Below are positions 25,646 through 37,600 of a stretch of DNA of 64,000 nt, in pieces. The stretch comes from Eutypella sp. D-1 (Eukaryota > Ascomycota > Sordariomycetes > Xylariales > Diatrypaceae): positions 558,001 through 622,000 of the forward strand of contig JAJTTP010000008.1 of NCBI GenBank assembly GCA_023313575.1, written 5' to 3'. Numbering within the stretch: position 1 is the stretch's first letter; each line of letters opens with the position of its first letter. The translations under genes and the position numbers were made by a program. Below the pieces are notes generated by a model. The model did no database searches, was not told where the DNA came from, and saw nothing but the letters and a program-made list of their open reading frames with translations.

Positions 25646-27002
25646 ATGTCAGGAAACGGTCCGACGGTTGAGGTCCCCAAGGAGGACGTGATAGACACCA
25701 TTGAGGAGGACGACGACATGTACCCGACCGGGGGTTCCATAATCGATAGCGCCATGACGCCTTCATCAGTTGGCTGCAATTACGTCGATGGTAGGAGGTG
25801 AGTTTTCTTATCCCGCTTCATGCGACCGTGACATGAACTATGTGCGTGCATGTGTACATTTGTGCCTTATGCATGTGTACGTGTGTTTGTTTATGTTTGA
25901 TGTGTGTGTCGCGCTATGGCGGGCTGACCGAGGAGGGGTGGTTTCCCAAAATTCGAAAAGATATCATACTTTCCGGGAGGGCCGCTACCCGCTGCCGAAC
26001 GACGAAAGTGAGCAGTACCGGGGAGACCTGAACTCCTACCTGTTCCGGGACGTAATGGATGGGGCGACGTACCTGTCACCGCTACCTGAGGAGGGGCCGG
26101 AGAAGGTGCTGGAGCTCGGCACCGGCACCGGATCCTGGGCTATCGACATGGCCGAGCGGTTTCCCGATGCCGAGATTGTTGGCGTCGACCTCTCCCGCAT
26201 CCAGCCTGGCTTTATGCCCAATGTCGACTTCCAGGTCGACGACGTCGAATCAGAGTGGCTCCACCCCACCGATTTCGACTTCATCTTCATGCGCGAGCTT
26301 TCCGTCTACATCCAGGACCCCAGCAAGCTCTTCGAAAGGGCGTTCCGGTAAGTTTGGCCCCTGCTTTTTTCTTATTACTCTCAATCATAACTCGCATGCG
26401 CTATGGGTAATTGGGAGAATGTCCCTGTCGCTACTGCTTTGACTACTGCCGCCCCAAGGTTAAGCGCACTTCGGGTGATTCCGTGGTGATGTATATCTAT
26501 GTACCTATGCTGAGATGTTCACCCTGTGTTCGCCCCGCCATGTAGACACCTTAAGCCGGGCGGTTGGGTCGAGCTGCAAGACCTGGAATTGGCGGCTTAT
26601 TCGGACGACGGCACCGTGGGGCCCAACGCGCCCCTGAGGCGGATGTTCGACGTGATCCGAGCAGTGAAGGAGATAGACCGCAACTGGGGCGCGGACAATC
26701 ACACACCGGTGATCGGTCGGTTTATGGAGGAGGCCGGGTTCCAGAACGTCGAGATGCGGATGCGTCGCAAGGTGCCTTGGAGCCCGTGGCCGCGCAACAG
26801 CAACCGCAAGAAGTACTGGGGAAACTGTATGGCTGTCGCCGTCGATACCTTCGTCCCTTCCGCTCCCAAGCTGCTCGCTGACGGTGGCGTTCCCGCCGAC
26901 GAGATTAACGGCATCGTCGAGGGAGCCCGCCGCACTGTTCTTGACCATTCCCTCCACCCTTACTCAAATTTTGTCGTCTGGACCGCGCAGAAGCCGTTGT
27001 GA
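25646..27002 (+). CDS. LaeA-like/TAM-domain SAM-dependent methyltransferase
   Basis: Three exons, 25646-25797, 25961-26347 and 26546-27002, give 331 residues. The ATG at 25646 has an A at -3 and opens the acidic N-terminus usual in this family; an in-frame ATG at 25580 would add 22 residues. Splicing restores the family block GRRYHTFREGRYPLPND at the first junction and AFRHLKPGGWVELQD at the second. The SAM-binding motif I is VLELGTGTGSWAIDMA (about residues 100-115), followed by the acidic strand-2 end VGVDLS. Relatives include LaeA-like and UMTA-type fungal enzymes, many of unknown substrate, some linked to secondary metabolism. No polyketide, peptide or terpene synthase lies near it in this window, so cluster membership is not supported. 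The first intron (163 bp) has a CTGAC branch-point-like site and a less typical AAG acceptor. Substrate is unknown. Confidence 0.9.
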
Positions 27003-30000
27003 AAGGAGACGAGAGGCGAGATGAGAGAAGAATGGAAGGAAGCGAGGAAAGAGGGATGAGCAACGAAGATCAGGAGGGGAAGGGGTTTTCACTTTCGGCG
27101 TTGTTTGGGTGGGTCCTTCCGGGTCAGCCGGGCGCTCGCGACGAAGATTGAGACGACTGCGCTTTCGGCGGCCACGTGAGGGTCCAGGCCCAGGATCATG
27201 AGGGACGAGAAGCCGATGTTGGCTAGTCCGCGGGACATACGCAGGTGTTTTTGCTGCTGCTGCTGCTTCTGCTTCTGCTATCACCGCCGTTCTTACCTCA
27301 TATTATGTATCAAGTACCATGTTTTATGCTGGGGTTCTAGCGATATATCTTTGAAATTTGATCCTGTAATTCATTTCGCATCTATTGCCTCCTGTCCTCT
27401 ACTGCATTGGATCTTTTATCTAACAGGATCAACCAATCACGGCGTCGTGACACGGCAGAATGCAAAATAAAGATATATACGATCGACAATAGTCACCCCA
27501 TACCTACTGTTGCCTATACACGACCATTGGTAGTTACCCGCCTCGCGGTTCTTCTTTACCCCGTCTTTGTCTTGCGGCCGCAACGGATCTAGAATCCGAC
27601 ACTCTTCTCCCTCGCCGAGCTGGTGGAGGGAAGCTAGAGGAGCTAAGACTAGTAGTGCGCATGCACAGTAAGCTGAGCTGGCGGAGTGCATGGGTAAAGG
27701 AGTATAGGACTCGGCAGACGATCGAAGAGGGGAGAGAGCTGGAGGGGGTTTGCAAATCAGCTGAAAAGGGAAGAAAAACAAGCGCGGGAGATTATCTCGC
27801 TTCTGTCGGACTGTTTGTATGCTTAGCTTTCCCCATCTCACCTCATCTTCTTCATATCTGCATGATAGATAAAGACGGCGAGAGACCTCACACATCACCC
27901 TATTAAAAAAATTCATTCCTTAAATAAACTCTTGAAGACTTCCCGTCCCTCAACCCCTCTTAAATTCCGACTGTATCGACTGTATAGTTCGCCAGCATAT
28001 CCAAAATCCGGGCTCGATCCAGCTAGATGAACAAGCCCGCCCGCCACTTCCTGACGCCTCCCTCCCATCCACCCGATCTTTACCAACTCAATCTCCCTCG
28101 TACACACGTGGATGGCGGCCGCCTTCGCAAAGGCTGAAACCATTATCTACAAGCAATTGAGCCGAAAAGCCCCGAGGCCCGAAGTCCGAAAAATAACGCG
28201 CAATGCCACCGAGAAACATCAGGTTTGACTAAGACCTCTTCTCGCCGAACCCCAATGAAAATGAAAAGTTACGACAAGAACGCTCAGAGAAAGAGAGAAG
28301 AGGAAAGAGAAAGCATATAGGGCCTATGTACCACCAGCCTTGCTCATCCGTAACTGAATACCAGCCCCCTAGGTACCTCCCTGGGTAGAAGGTCTATATA
28401 TAGCGTCGATGAAGGAGAAGAAGATAAGAAAAAGAAAAGCGACGCATCAGATATAATTTCTCGCCTTGACGTAATCGCTCTTGGCGGTCTCTGGACGGTT
28501 TCCGTCTTCCTATGGCACTTCAATGCGAGCTAGCTTGGAGGGTAAGCGTGACTTTTGCCACACAAGGCGAGTCGATCTCATATGCATAAGCTCCTAGTCA
28601 CCACACGGATTGATCGAAGAGCGGATCTCGTTGCTTCCGGTTCGTCACTTGGTGGCCGGTCTCAAAGCCGGGTAGACCGCGCTATCTTTCTGTCAGATTT
28701 CAGTTCCAAGGTCGGTTTATGTGAGGTGAGTAGGTTGAAGGCAAAGAGAATGCTGAACTTCTACGGACCATCTACTACCTAGGGCCCGGAAGAACAGGAA
28801 AGGAAAGGAGGGTGGCGGTTACATACCTATGCCGGTGCAATGGCCATGTAACATATAGTCGTCACCGGCAGCTGTTTATTTCGGAGGGAAAAAAACACGG
28901 GAGGAATTACTTACTAACGCGCCGAAAGATTACCGATTTACTGCGGCATGACCTTCTTGTTTACCTACCGAACTCTTCCTCCCAGCCCCGTGATTCCCTG
29001 TCGGCCTGTCTCACGAGAGTATGCAACATCATACTGTTCCTACCTGCTGACCCGCTCGCCCGTTCACGTCAGTGTTATTTCCCGAACGAACAGATCGAAC
29101 GGACTGAATGATGCCTAGACCATGTTCTATAGAAAGCTAGAAAGTCTCAGAGGAAAAGATAAATACACAGGCGTCCTGTCGTGAGTTAATAAGAGTTGAG
29201 GATCAAGTACCAGAGGTCTTCTGGTTTTCCATCGGCTGGCTAATGGTTGCTGAGGGGGTTCGAAGAGCCATATACGGGGAAAAGAAAGAGCGAGGACCGC
29301 AAAGCGTAGGCCCCCTTCCCCCCTCTCCCGTAGTAAACGCGATAATGAGTGCAGTCCTTGGTGAGAGCACATGTGCGTATATAGGATGGAACCATGTACT
29401 CGTCTAGTAAGATGGAGACATATAAGTGCATGAAGGACCTGGTCTATTAGAACTTGTGTAAGGTCAAGTTGAGCTGCCATATAGCAGGGAACGTCCAACG
29501 TCCACATACGATCTCGTATGACGTTCATTTGTGCAACAGAAGTTGGCGTTCTCGGTGAAGTGGCGAGGAGCTGGCACTATACCATTTCGTATACTGGTAT
29601 AGCCATGACCACGGGACCGTCTGATTCCTACTATCTCAATAGTTAGAGCCACATAGAAAGAGGCTGAAACGGGACTTGGGTGAACAGAAAGCCTCGTTCA
29701 CGAGTGGTTAGGGCAAGGGATGAAATCCCCCTTTGAGTGTATCTCCGGGACCGGGTTTGCCCACGTGTGAAGAGCATGTTTTCGAGTGCCGGCTTACCGC
29801 CCTGATGCCGTCCTACGGGGCAATACGAGAGTACTGGCTCATGGTAGTTATCCGTGCTATATTTATCGGCCGTCTCGATATCCCGCTGCACTCCCCTTCT
29901 GGGGCTGCCTTACTTGGCAGGCGGGTGGGCACGATATGCTTACCTAACCTAGATATGGCATTCCATTATATATTCTGCCTTACCCTGCTTGGCTCACTCC

Positions 30001-32955
30001 TCACCTTCGCGTGTACGCCTTGTTGGGCAGGGAGGAGGGTCAACCTATCGAGCTCCGCCGGAGTTCCCCCGTCATAAGAGGTCACAAGTCAGGCTAGGTA
30101 ATAAGCAGTATAACTAGCTACATGTTTGTAACTACACGCTGAGAGGAGGGGTGGTATAGAGAGCGGAACCGTCTCTTTGGATCTAGATTCGGCCGTGGGA
30201 ACACACGACAAAGACACAAACAAGCAGGGATCTTAGCAAGGATCTCACGGACAACAGTTTTCGAGACCGGGCCCCCACGAGACCGGCCGACGGTGGTCTA
30301 GGACTTCACAGCCAAGTGGGGAGGGAGGGTCGTCTCTCAGGCCTTGATCTCCCTCTTATGGGCCATGAGGGACGTCTGGGGCCCGAGGGTGGAGGCCCCG
30401 GACAAGACCAGAGGGTCCTTCGCATAACAGGTGAAAGGCGCCTGTCAAACTTGCAAGCCTGGCTGCCTGGGCACCGGCCAGCACTACCAATTCATTATGT
30501 CATTAGCGAGGCTTGTCCGAAGGCCGTCGTCCCTAGTTACGTACTCCGTACCTGCGTTAGAGCTCTGGAGCTCTGAAAGGAAAGCCAGAAAAGTAGGAGC
30601 CCTGTATGCGTGCCTTTGTAACAAGACTTGGGATGAGGCTCGCAGGGGCCCCTTGAAGGCTTGGCCTCTTGGCTTCTTGGCCGCTTGGCCGGCTTGGCGT
30701 CCTTGGATTTTCTATGCGTGTAATAGTGTAAGGAGACGCGGGCCTCGACGCTCGATCACGATATAATAACCTAAAATCCCCTCTCCCGCACGAACGAGCG
30801 CCATGCACGCGATTCGATATAGTACGATCTGACCTGCATCTCTGAAGAAAGCTTTGCTGCATGTTGAATATAGAAACAAGAGAAACGAGAGATAAAACCA
30901 CGGGGTCGAGGGAGGACTCGACATGGGCTTTTTTTTTTCGACCTTCCCGCTTCGGTAGGATTACCACCTACCACCAGGACTTTTCTGAGCTGCAAGAGAA
31001 TGATAAGAGAGCATAAACACACACGATTGCCTCTCCTACCCGGTTCCCGATATTGACAGATCTGAGTCCTACTTATCTATTCTTATTTCTCCGTTGAAAC
31101 GTGACACGCCTCATAGGCGCATCTCATATTCTATGTGGCTTGTTCCGTCAAAATGTACTTACTGTGCTGTGCATGAGCCTTGTAGTTATGATGTCTGCTC
31201 ATTATACCGGGGATGTTTCAGAAAGTGTGATCAATCCCCCTGCTGACTATAATGCTAAGACTCGCATAAATCGCCCATAACATAGACAATGAACAGTACG
31301 GATTACTTCTTCGACGGCCCTCGAGAGCGCAAGCTGTTGTAAAGATAGAAGCGACGAGGAAAACTCTTGCGATGCGGGCTATTGGAAGCTAAGCGAACTT
31401 ATACGCGACTGAGATTTTCACGATAGAGTGCGCTGGAGCCTCTACTATGCGAACGTCCGGTTATAATCTCCGAATGTTGTGTTGAGATAGTGATCCGTGT
31501 GTTCCGATCCTAAAGAAGGTTTCTTAATGACAAGGTAATAGTAATATCACGGAAGAGAAAAACAATAGTAGCCGCTCCCTATAATCAGCCCATTTCGCGG
31601 AAATCAGGGGAACCAACTTCATCGCATTATGAAACTCACGGACGTCCTTGTACTAGTGTAATACTCGTATAAAAGCGGTATAAAAGGGTTCTGCTAAGCT
31701 TCTATTAGCTAATTGATCCCTCCGCATCCCTGTAACCCGTCAAAGAGCTCGTGGCGCATGACGATCTATGTCTATCAAAGTCCGGACCCAACTGTAGGCC
31801 TCTTATCTGGCTGCTTGCTGGTCGCATCTCGGTCGATGAGTTCCTGTCAACTAAAAAAGTAGGTCTCAACCGTCATTTTCCCCGCAGACCTGAAGTTTAG
31901 GCCTCGAACTTGAGAGATGGGACGACCAGAACAACGGGTCCGACGGGCTGAAAAAAAAAAGTGTACAATGCATTACTGTGTGAATTTGTGGGATTTTGTG
32001 CCCAGCACGATGGGTCCTGAAACTTGACAACCCCGGACAAGGAGAGCTTGGCAGAGCCTCGGCATCGTCAGAACCGAGACTCGGCCTGTTCAGGAGGCAT
32101 CTCAAACCCGGAAAGGCTGAGCTTCTGCAGGGAATTCATAGGTAACAAAACTAGGTCTTTCTGTTTACGGGAAGCTGGACCCTTGGAGCCTCGCCCTTCC
32201 TCGCCCTTCCGCCCGTCAAGACCGGGCCAAGAGATACATTCACGATAGCATGGGGCCGTACATTGTCGCACCTTTACGGTTAAGAACTGTGATAACCGTG
32301 ATAGTCACCGATGTACTCCCTTCATCGTCCCCATCATCTCCATGGTTACTGGAACCCGGTAGATTTTTGGAACATTGAAACAATGCATGGGTTGAAAGCA
32401 AGCCTTTTTACAGGTTCTTCTGCATGTGCAAGAGAGAACAGCCTCAGGAAGCTCCATTCCCGCAGGACCAAACGTGCCGTCTGAGCCCCCCTTACCCCTG
32501 GGCACATCAGCATCCACGATATGATCGCTCCAAGGGGACAAATAGTGCATGGGCGATGATGCCCTCCAGCCAAGAAACCCGTTAAGGGCACAATCGAATA
32601 AGTTCCTCCCGTCCGCACATCACTTCCCGGATTCTGGTCTAGGCGAGGTTTTCTTCTTTCCCCCCCTCATTCCTTTTCTTGGCCGGCCATCTTCGTTTCT
32701 CGAGAGAGCTTCTTTTTCGAGTTGCTATTAACAACAAATTCGTTTTTTGTTCGTGTGCTGGTTCACTTCAGTCGTTCCCTAATCAGTAATCGCTCGTTCT
32801 CTTCAGCAGCAATAGAGCCAGTCTCGTTCTTTTATTTTTCTATTTTTTTTTCGAAGGCGGATTCCCTGCGTGTCTTGTTATATCTTAATACGCCTGCCCT
32901 TATCGTCAAGTCTTGTTCTTTTATCTGGTTCGGTTCAGTTCCCTAGTGATCAGTC
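27003..32955. other. Intergenic region, no supported gene
   Basis: Nearly 6 kb with only short, overlapping open frames and no recognisable domain or splice-joined frame. There is a CTGCTTCTG-type tract near 27248-27280, an imperfect CTTGG-repeat patch at about 30656-30706, and CT-rich DNA from about 32640 to 32950 that should be the leader of the repetitive secreted-protein gene. Base composition is near 48-50% GC and I see no sign of strongly RIP-mutated, AT-rich repeats. Confidence 0.55.
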
Positions 32956-34665
32956 ATGTTATCGTTAAGATGGTGCCCGTTAACGCTTGTCGCCCTCATC
33001 GCCGTGGCGACGGCCACGGATGAACATGTGGTCGAGACGGTGGAAATAATGCACACTGTCCACGAGACAGAATGGCAGCCGACGACATTGCACGAGACGA
33101 TGCAGGAGACGATGCATGAGACGGTCCACGAGACGGTCCACGAGACGGTTCACGAGACAGTACACGAGACCTCTCCTGTTCACGTCACCGAAACGCTCCA
33201 GGTTCATGTCACCGAAGAGGTCCCGGTTCACGTCACCGAGACTGTCCCCGTCCATGTGACGGTAACCGAGGTCAAGCACAACGTCGAGACCCAGGTCCAG
33301 CACGTGACCGAGATCAGCACGGAGATCAAGGAGAAGCCGGTGACGGAGGTCCAAACAGTCGTCGAGACCAAGATCGATCACGTTGTAAAGACCAAGGTGG
33401 AAACGGAAGTCAAGGAGCACGAGGTCACGATCCCTGTGACCAAGGTCCAGACCGAAGTCAAGGAGAAGATCATCACTCACGTCCAGAGCGTGCCAGTCAC
33501 GGAGACTTCGGTTGTGGAGAAGGTCCTAACGCAGACATCGATTCAGAAGGAGCACGTCACGATCCCGGTCACCGAGATCAAGACGAAGGAGGTGGTCAAG
33601 ACCGAAGTTCAGAGCGTGCCGGTCACCCAAACGGAGGTTAAGGAGAAAACCAAAACAGAGGTCCAGAGCGTCCACGTCACCCAGACGGAGGTGAAGGAGA
33701 AGATCAAGACTGAGGTCCAGAGCGTCCATGTGACACAGACACAGCATGTCAATGTCACGATCCCAGTTACGCAGACGGAGACCTCAGTTAAGAAGGAGGA
33801 GATCACGATCCCCGTGACCAAGGTGAAGACGGAGGAAGTTATCCACACCCAAACGCAGGTCAAAACCGAGAAGGAGACGGTAGCGGTTACGAGCGTCCAG
33901 CAGCACAACGTCACCATCCCCGTGACGGAAACCGTACACGTCACGCAGCCTCCAGAGACGGTTCATGTCACGCAACCCCCGGAGACGGTTCACGTTACGC
34001 AGCCCCCGGAGACTGTCAAGGAGACCGTGCACGTCACCCTGCCTCCCCAGATTGTCAACCAGACGGTACACATCACCGCTCCTCCGGAGACTGTCAAGGA
34101 GACGGTACACGTTACCCTTCCGCCGGAGACGGTTCACGTTACGCAACCCCCGGAGACAATCAAGGAGACGGTTCACGTCACCGTGCCCCCGGAGACCGTT
34201 AAGGAGACCGTGCACGTCACCCTGCCTCCCGAGACCGTCAAGGAGACTGTACACGTCACTCAGTGGGCCGAGACCGTCACCGAGACCGTCCACGTGACAG
34301 CCACCGAGCCCTGCGCAGTAGCACCAACGGAGGCGCATGAGATGCCGCCTCCCGAGCACACAATGCCCCCGCCCGAGCACACAATGCCCCCGCCCGAGCA
34401 CGAGATGCCCCCGCCAGAGCATGAGGCGCCACCTCCTGAGCACGAGGCGCCGCCGCCTGCTGAGCATGAAATGCCGCCGGCTGAGCATGAAATGCCGCCG
34501 GCTGAGCACGAAGCTCCGCCCGCCGAGCACGAGATGCCGCCCGCGGAGGGGCACATCAGCACTATGGCCCCGGGCAAGCACACCGCGGCTCCCGCCGCCG
34601 AGCACCCCACCACGACTGCGGCCCCGATGATGGCGCATGACCGCCGGCGGAGTTTCTGGGGTTGA
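32956..34665 (+). CDS. Secreted repeat protein with VHVT-ET beta-type repeats and PPEHEM repeats
   Basis: One exon of 569 residues. The N-terminus has a classic signal peptide with cleavage likely near residue 21 (LIAVATAT). The mature chain is built of successive repeat blocks: HET[VM] pentads (about residues 35-72); VPVHVTET-type units (about 74-105); long alternating hydrophobic/polar units with VTIPVT, EVKEK and EVQSV[PH]VTQT (about 106-320); VHVTxPPETVKET units (about 320-447); and a Pro-rich block of MPPPEHE/APPAEHE units (about 457-533), ending in an Ala/Thr tail and RRRSFWG. The alternation of Val/Thr/His suggests extended beta strands. The mature protein has a single cysteine (in TEPCAVAP), which argues against a disulfide-rich effector, and I see no transmembrane helix or clear GPI signal. 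A role as cell-wall, adhesive or amyloid-like matrix protein is inference. No family is recognised. Codon use changes within repeats, so amino-acid identity is better kept than DNA identity, which indicates protein-level selection. Confidence 0.85.
   Translation: MLSLRWCPLTLVALIAVATATDEHVVETVEIMHTVHETEWQPTTLHETMQETMHETVHETVHETVHETVHETSPVHVTETLQVHVTEEVPVHVTETVPVHVTVTEVKHNVETQVQHVTEISTEIKEKPVTEVQTVVETKIDHVVKTKVETEVKEHEVTIPVTKVQTEVKEKIITHVQSVPVTETSVVEKVLTQTSIQKEHVTIPVTEIKTKEVVKTEVQSVPVTQTEVKEKTKTEVQSVHVTQTEVKEKIKTEVQSVHVTQTQHVNVTIPVTQTETSVKKEEITIPVTKVKTEEVIHTQTQVKTEKETVAVTSVQQHNVTIPVTETVHVTQPPETVHVTQPPETVHVTQPPETVKETVHVTLPPQIVNQTVHITAPPETVKETVHVTLPPETVHVTQPPETIKETVHVTVPPETVKETVHVTLPPETVKETVHVTQWAETVTETVHVTATEPCAVAPTEAHEMPPPEHTMPPPEHTMPPPEHEMPPPEHEAPPPEHEAPPPAEHEMPPAEHEMPPAEHEAPPAEHEMPPAEGHISTMAPGKHTAAPAAEHPTTTAAPMMAHDRRRSFWG
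33058..33180 (+). repeat. HETV-encoding tandem repeat block
   Basis: CACGAGACGGTC-like 12-base units repeat several times, encoding HETV. They are nearly identical at the DNA level, so this is the block most likely to vary in copy number. Confidence 0.75.
33943..34300 (+). repeat. PPETV(KETVHVT) repeat block
   Basis: Units of 9 and 15 codons encode VHVTxPPET and PPETVKETVHVT forms. Variants include a QIVNQTVHITA unit and a final WAETVTETVHVTA unit that ends the block. Confidence 0.8.
34342..34555 (+). repeat. PPEHEM/PAEHEA Pro-rich repeat block
   Basis: About eleven GAGCACGAGATGCCGCCG-like units encode H-E-M-P-P and H-E-A-P-P variants. They divide into a PPPEH subtype and a later PAEH subtype. 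Confidence 0.8.
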
Positions 34666-37600
34666 AGAAAGCGAGGGCGGAAGTCGGACAGCGAGCTTTT
34701 CATCTAGCCAACCCAGACAAGCCAGCCGGTAAGCACGCAGAGGCTAGGCGCTAGTCTTCTGGATATGACGGATCGTCAGTGGGATTTCTCTTGCCTTTGC
34801 GGCGGTTATCCTCCAGCCAGACAAGCAGTCCACGTCTTTGCTGTTCCAACTCAAGCGGGATATAGGGGGGTTGGGGGATAGGGAAGGGCTGAGCGGGGGC
34901 TGCTCTGCGTGGTAGTTGTCGACGCGGGGCTCAATTCTATTTTATCGCTCGCAATAGATGTGTAACGGACATTATGCTTTTTTATTATCTTTTTTATTTG
35001 TATATCGGTGTCGGGAACGACGTGTATTAATGCAAAGGGTGTGTGCCTTTTTCTTCAACTGCGCCACTCTGAAACGGATTAACGGCCGCTTAGGAATTGA
35101 CGGCCGTTTGTCTTCCTGGTCACGGAACCAGGGCGATCTTTTGGGATTATTCTTTTTATGTATCTCATCTTATTGATTTTCCTTTTTTTGCTTCACTGAG
35201 TTTCCTCTCCGTCATGTTAACACCGAACCATACGCACCTTGCTTCCTCTATAGAGCGATAATCAGCCCGTCTCTTTCCTACCCCTTCCCCCTTTCTTGTG
35301 TCGGAAAACGCGCTGTTGGCTAACAGTCTCGCCCGAGAATGTGTTGAATACTCTCGTCAGGTTCAGCGTCCGGGATGGCATTTCCTCGGTCCGATATCAT
35401 CTCGTTGCCATGTGGCCACTTCACTCAGAGATGCATTCATCATGTGTATATAGGCATGTATGTAAGGCAAAATGAAACGGTGGACTCTAGCAACAAACAG
35501 ATGAGACGCGCTTTGACGATCTTGTCTATGGCATTCCCTGCCTAGTACTAGGTGTAGTAGACTGTCACATGAATACGTCATATATTCCGTACCATCCCGG
35601 CGCTAGACACAATGCTAGACCCCAGCATCACACAGAGCAGCAAGACCAATCCTATGCCCACTCGAGCATTCACAGCTACATGCGCCGATAAAGCGGTGGG
35701 GAGCTCCACGGCACTGTGTAGCGCTATAGTGACGCGCGACCTCGCCTATTAGACCGAGTCGATGTAGCGGGAATCATCTCCCGTCGAGGCTGGAGAGGAG
35801 AGAATCGTGTATGTGGATGGAGTACGACGCGATGTGCACGGACATACCTGAAGGCGACGAGGTCTATCGTGATGGCAGCAAGCAACACACATGCCTATGG
35901 AAGTCGCCTGAGATGTACTACGTACCTACCTCGCCTTTCTCTGATGTCTGGTGTGAATAGAAATGAATTCCGGCTCAAGGCCTGAGGCCTGCAACCACGG
36001 ACGGGTGAAGTTTGAACTCCTCCCATCCGTCTTCGCATTCCTTACGTGGATTGGAGTCTGCGCATCGCTGTAGAACCGGTATGTGGCTGTGGCGATACAT
36101 ATATATCTGGAATGCTCTCCAGCTTTGTTCTTCTCCCCATCTCATTATTCTCATCCTTATTCTAATTCCACGGCCTCTTCGTGTCGGCCCCTAGTCCTAA
36201 GCTACCTCTATGGTCTATAACCTCACAGGTGAGGTGGAATGGGCACGTCCTAGGTAGCATACCCTCACTTTCTCCGCCCTGCACTTTGTCTCCCTCCTCC
36301 CCGTAGACTTCACTAATCGTATGTTTCCCCTCTTGGGCCAGGATAGGTAGGACTTTGAATCGTCTGTCTCCTTGGCACAGCTCGGCGAAGACGGTGGCTA
36401 TTTTATTCACAGTGAGCGAGCCAGCCCGCCTATCCACACATCCTCACCATGGTGCACGTCTATTAATCCCCTGACCATCTGTGAGACCGACCGGCCACGG
36501 CATCCGGTTCGCTCACTCATCTGATATCCGCCGTTGTTGTCTCCATGGAGTGAAATGGGAATGCCGGTTTTTCGAAGTCGCAGAAGTCGTGATAAGAGAA
36601 GGCAGCCCGATCAGGAGTCAATGTGCTAGCTAGTAGTGCCAGCATCGATAAGACTCCCCCGGAGACCGAAGCAAAGCATTCGCTGCTTTTTTCCCCAAAG
36701 AGCATTTCACATGGCAGTCCCGCTGCATTTGTTTACGTTGTGCCGTGCTTGGTCAAGAAGTTCCATTCTCCGTACCCTACCGAACCACCTGGATGACGCG
36801 AACCAGAACACCTACGTACACACTCGCGCACGTATATGAATTCATTATACATAAGACACTACGCAGCATGACACAACACAACATAGTAGGAACAACGCGA
36901 CAACCAACCCATGCCTTTACATATCCACATACACACGTACATACATACATACACAGGTTTACACACACACACACATCCCTCTCCTTGGCCCCCCCGCCCC
37001 CCGATAATCTGCATGAAGTCCTCCTCAGAGCAGGTGGGACCAGGTATCCCGGAGCAGGCGGGCGGACGAACAAAGTCAGCCAGCATGCTCGAGTTGGATC
37101 GAATTGGGTCGACTGGCGCCGTGTGCGAGTTCCGCTCTCGTCCGTCCGTTGCTCTTCTTCAACCCTCATCGAAAGCCTCAACACCGATTTCCCCCTCCCT
37201 ATATACCCTCAGTGCCCCCTCCCCTCAACCCTCCAAGACCAAAAAAGCAAACCCAGATATACCCCGTCCGTCCACGTATATGTGATGCGAATATACCTAC
37301 ATTCCACCTACCTACCTACCTACCTACCTGCCCGCCTGCCTGTGTACCTGTGTGCCTGACTTCAGCCGTTAACCTTTGTACGTGTGCACACGTAAAGGCT
37401 AACTGACTGACTGACTGACTGACCGAGAACCGACCATCCAGCTGGACCATCCATCCCGCCCGCTTCCAATACCGTCGAACCAGCTAGACTGGACCGGGGG
37501 TAAGGGGCGGGGGACCCTGATCAAACCGGAGGCAGGCAGGCAGGAAGGAAGGAAGTAAGGGAGAGAGGAGGTTTAAGGTAGAAAACCCGAGATGGGAATT

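Noticed and set aside
25646..27002. Secondary-metabolite gene cluster around the LaeA-like methyltransferase
   Set aside because: No backbone synthase, P450, transporter or cluster regulator lies within the window on either side, so only the single gene is supported.
33784..34638. Antisense open frame of 284 codons opposite the repeat protein
   Set aside because: It is a by-product of the repeats: the complement of VHVT/PPEHE codons lacks stops in this frame. It gives an Arg/Leu/Gly-rich chain with no independent signal.
32956..34665. Repeat protein as a fungal RiPP precursor
   Set aside because: Fungal RiPP precursors have repeated core peptides separated by KR/RR Kex2 sites. Here dibasic sites are absent between units, and no tailoring enzymes (DUF3328, P450) are next to it.
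36745..37359. Plus-strand frame of about 200 codons
   Set aside because: It consists of TACA, CCTA and CTGC simple repeats and overlaps an antisense frame of similar size. No family resemblance or splice logic.
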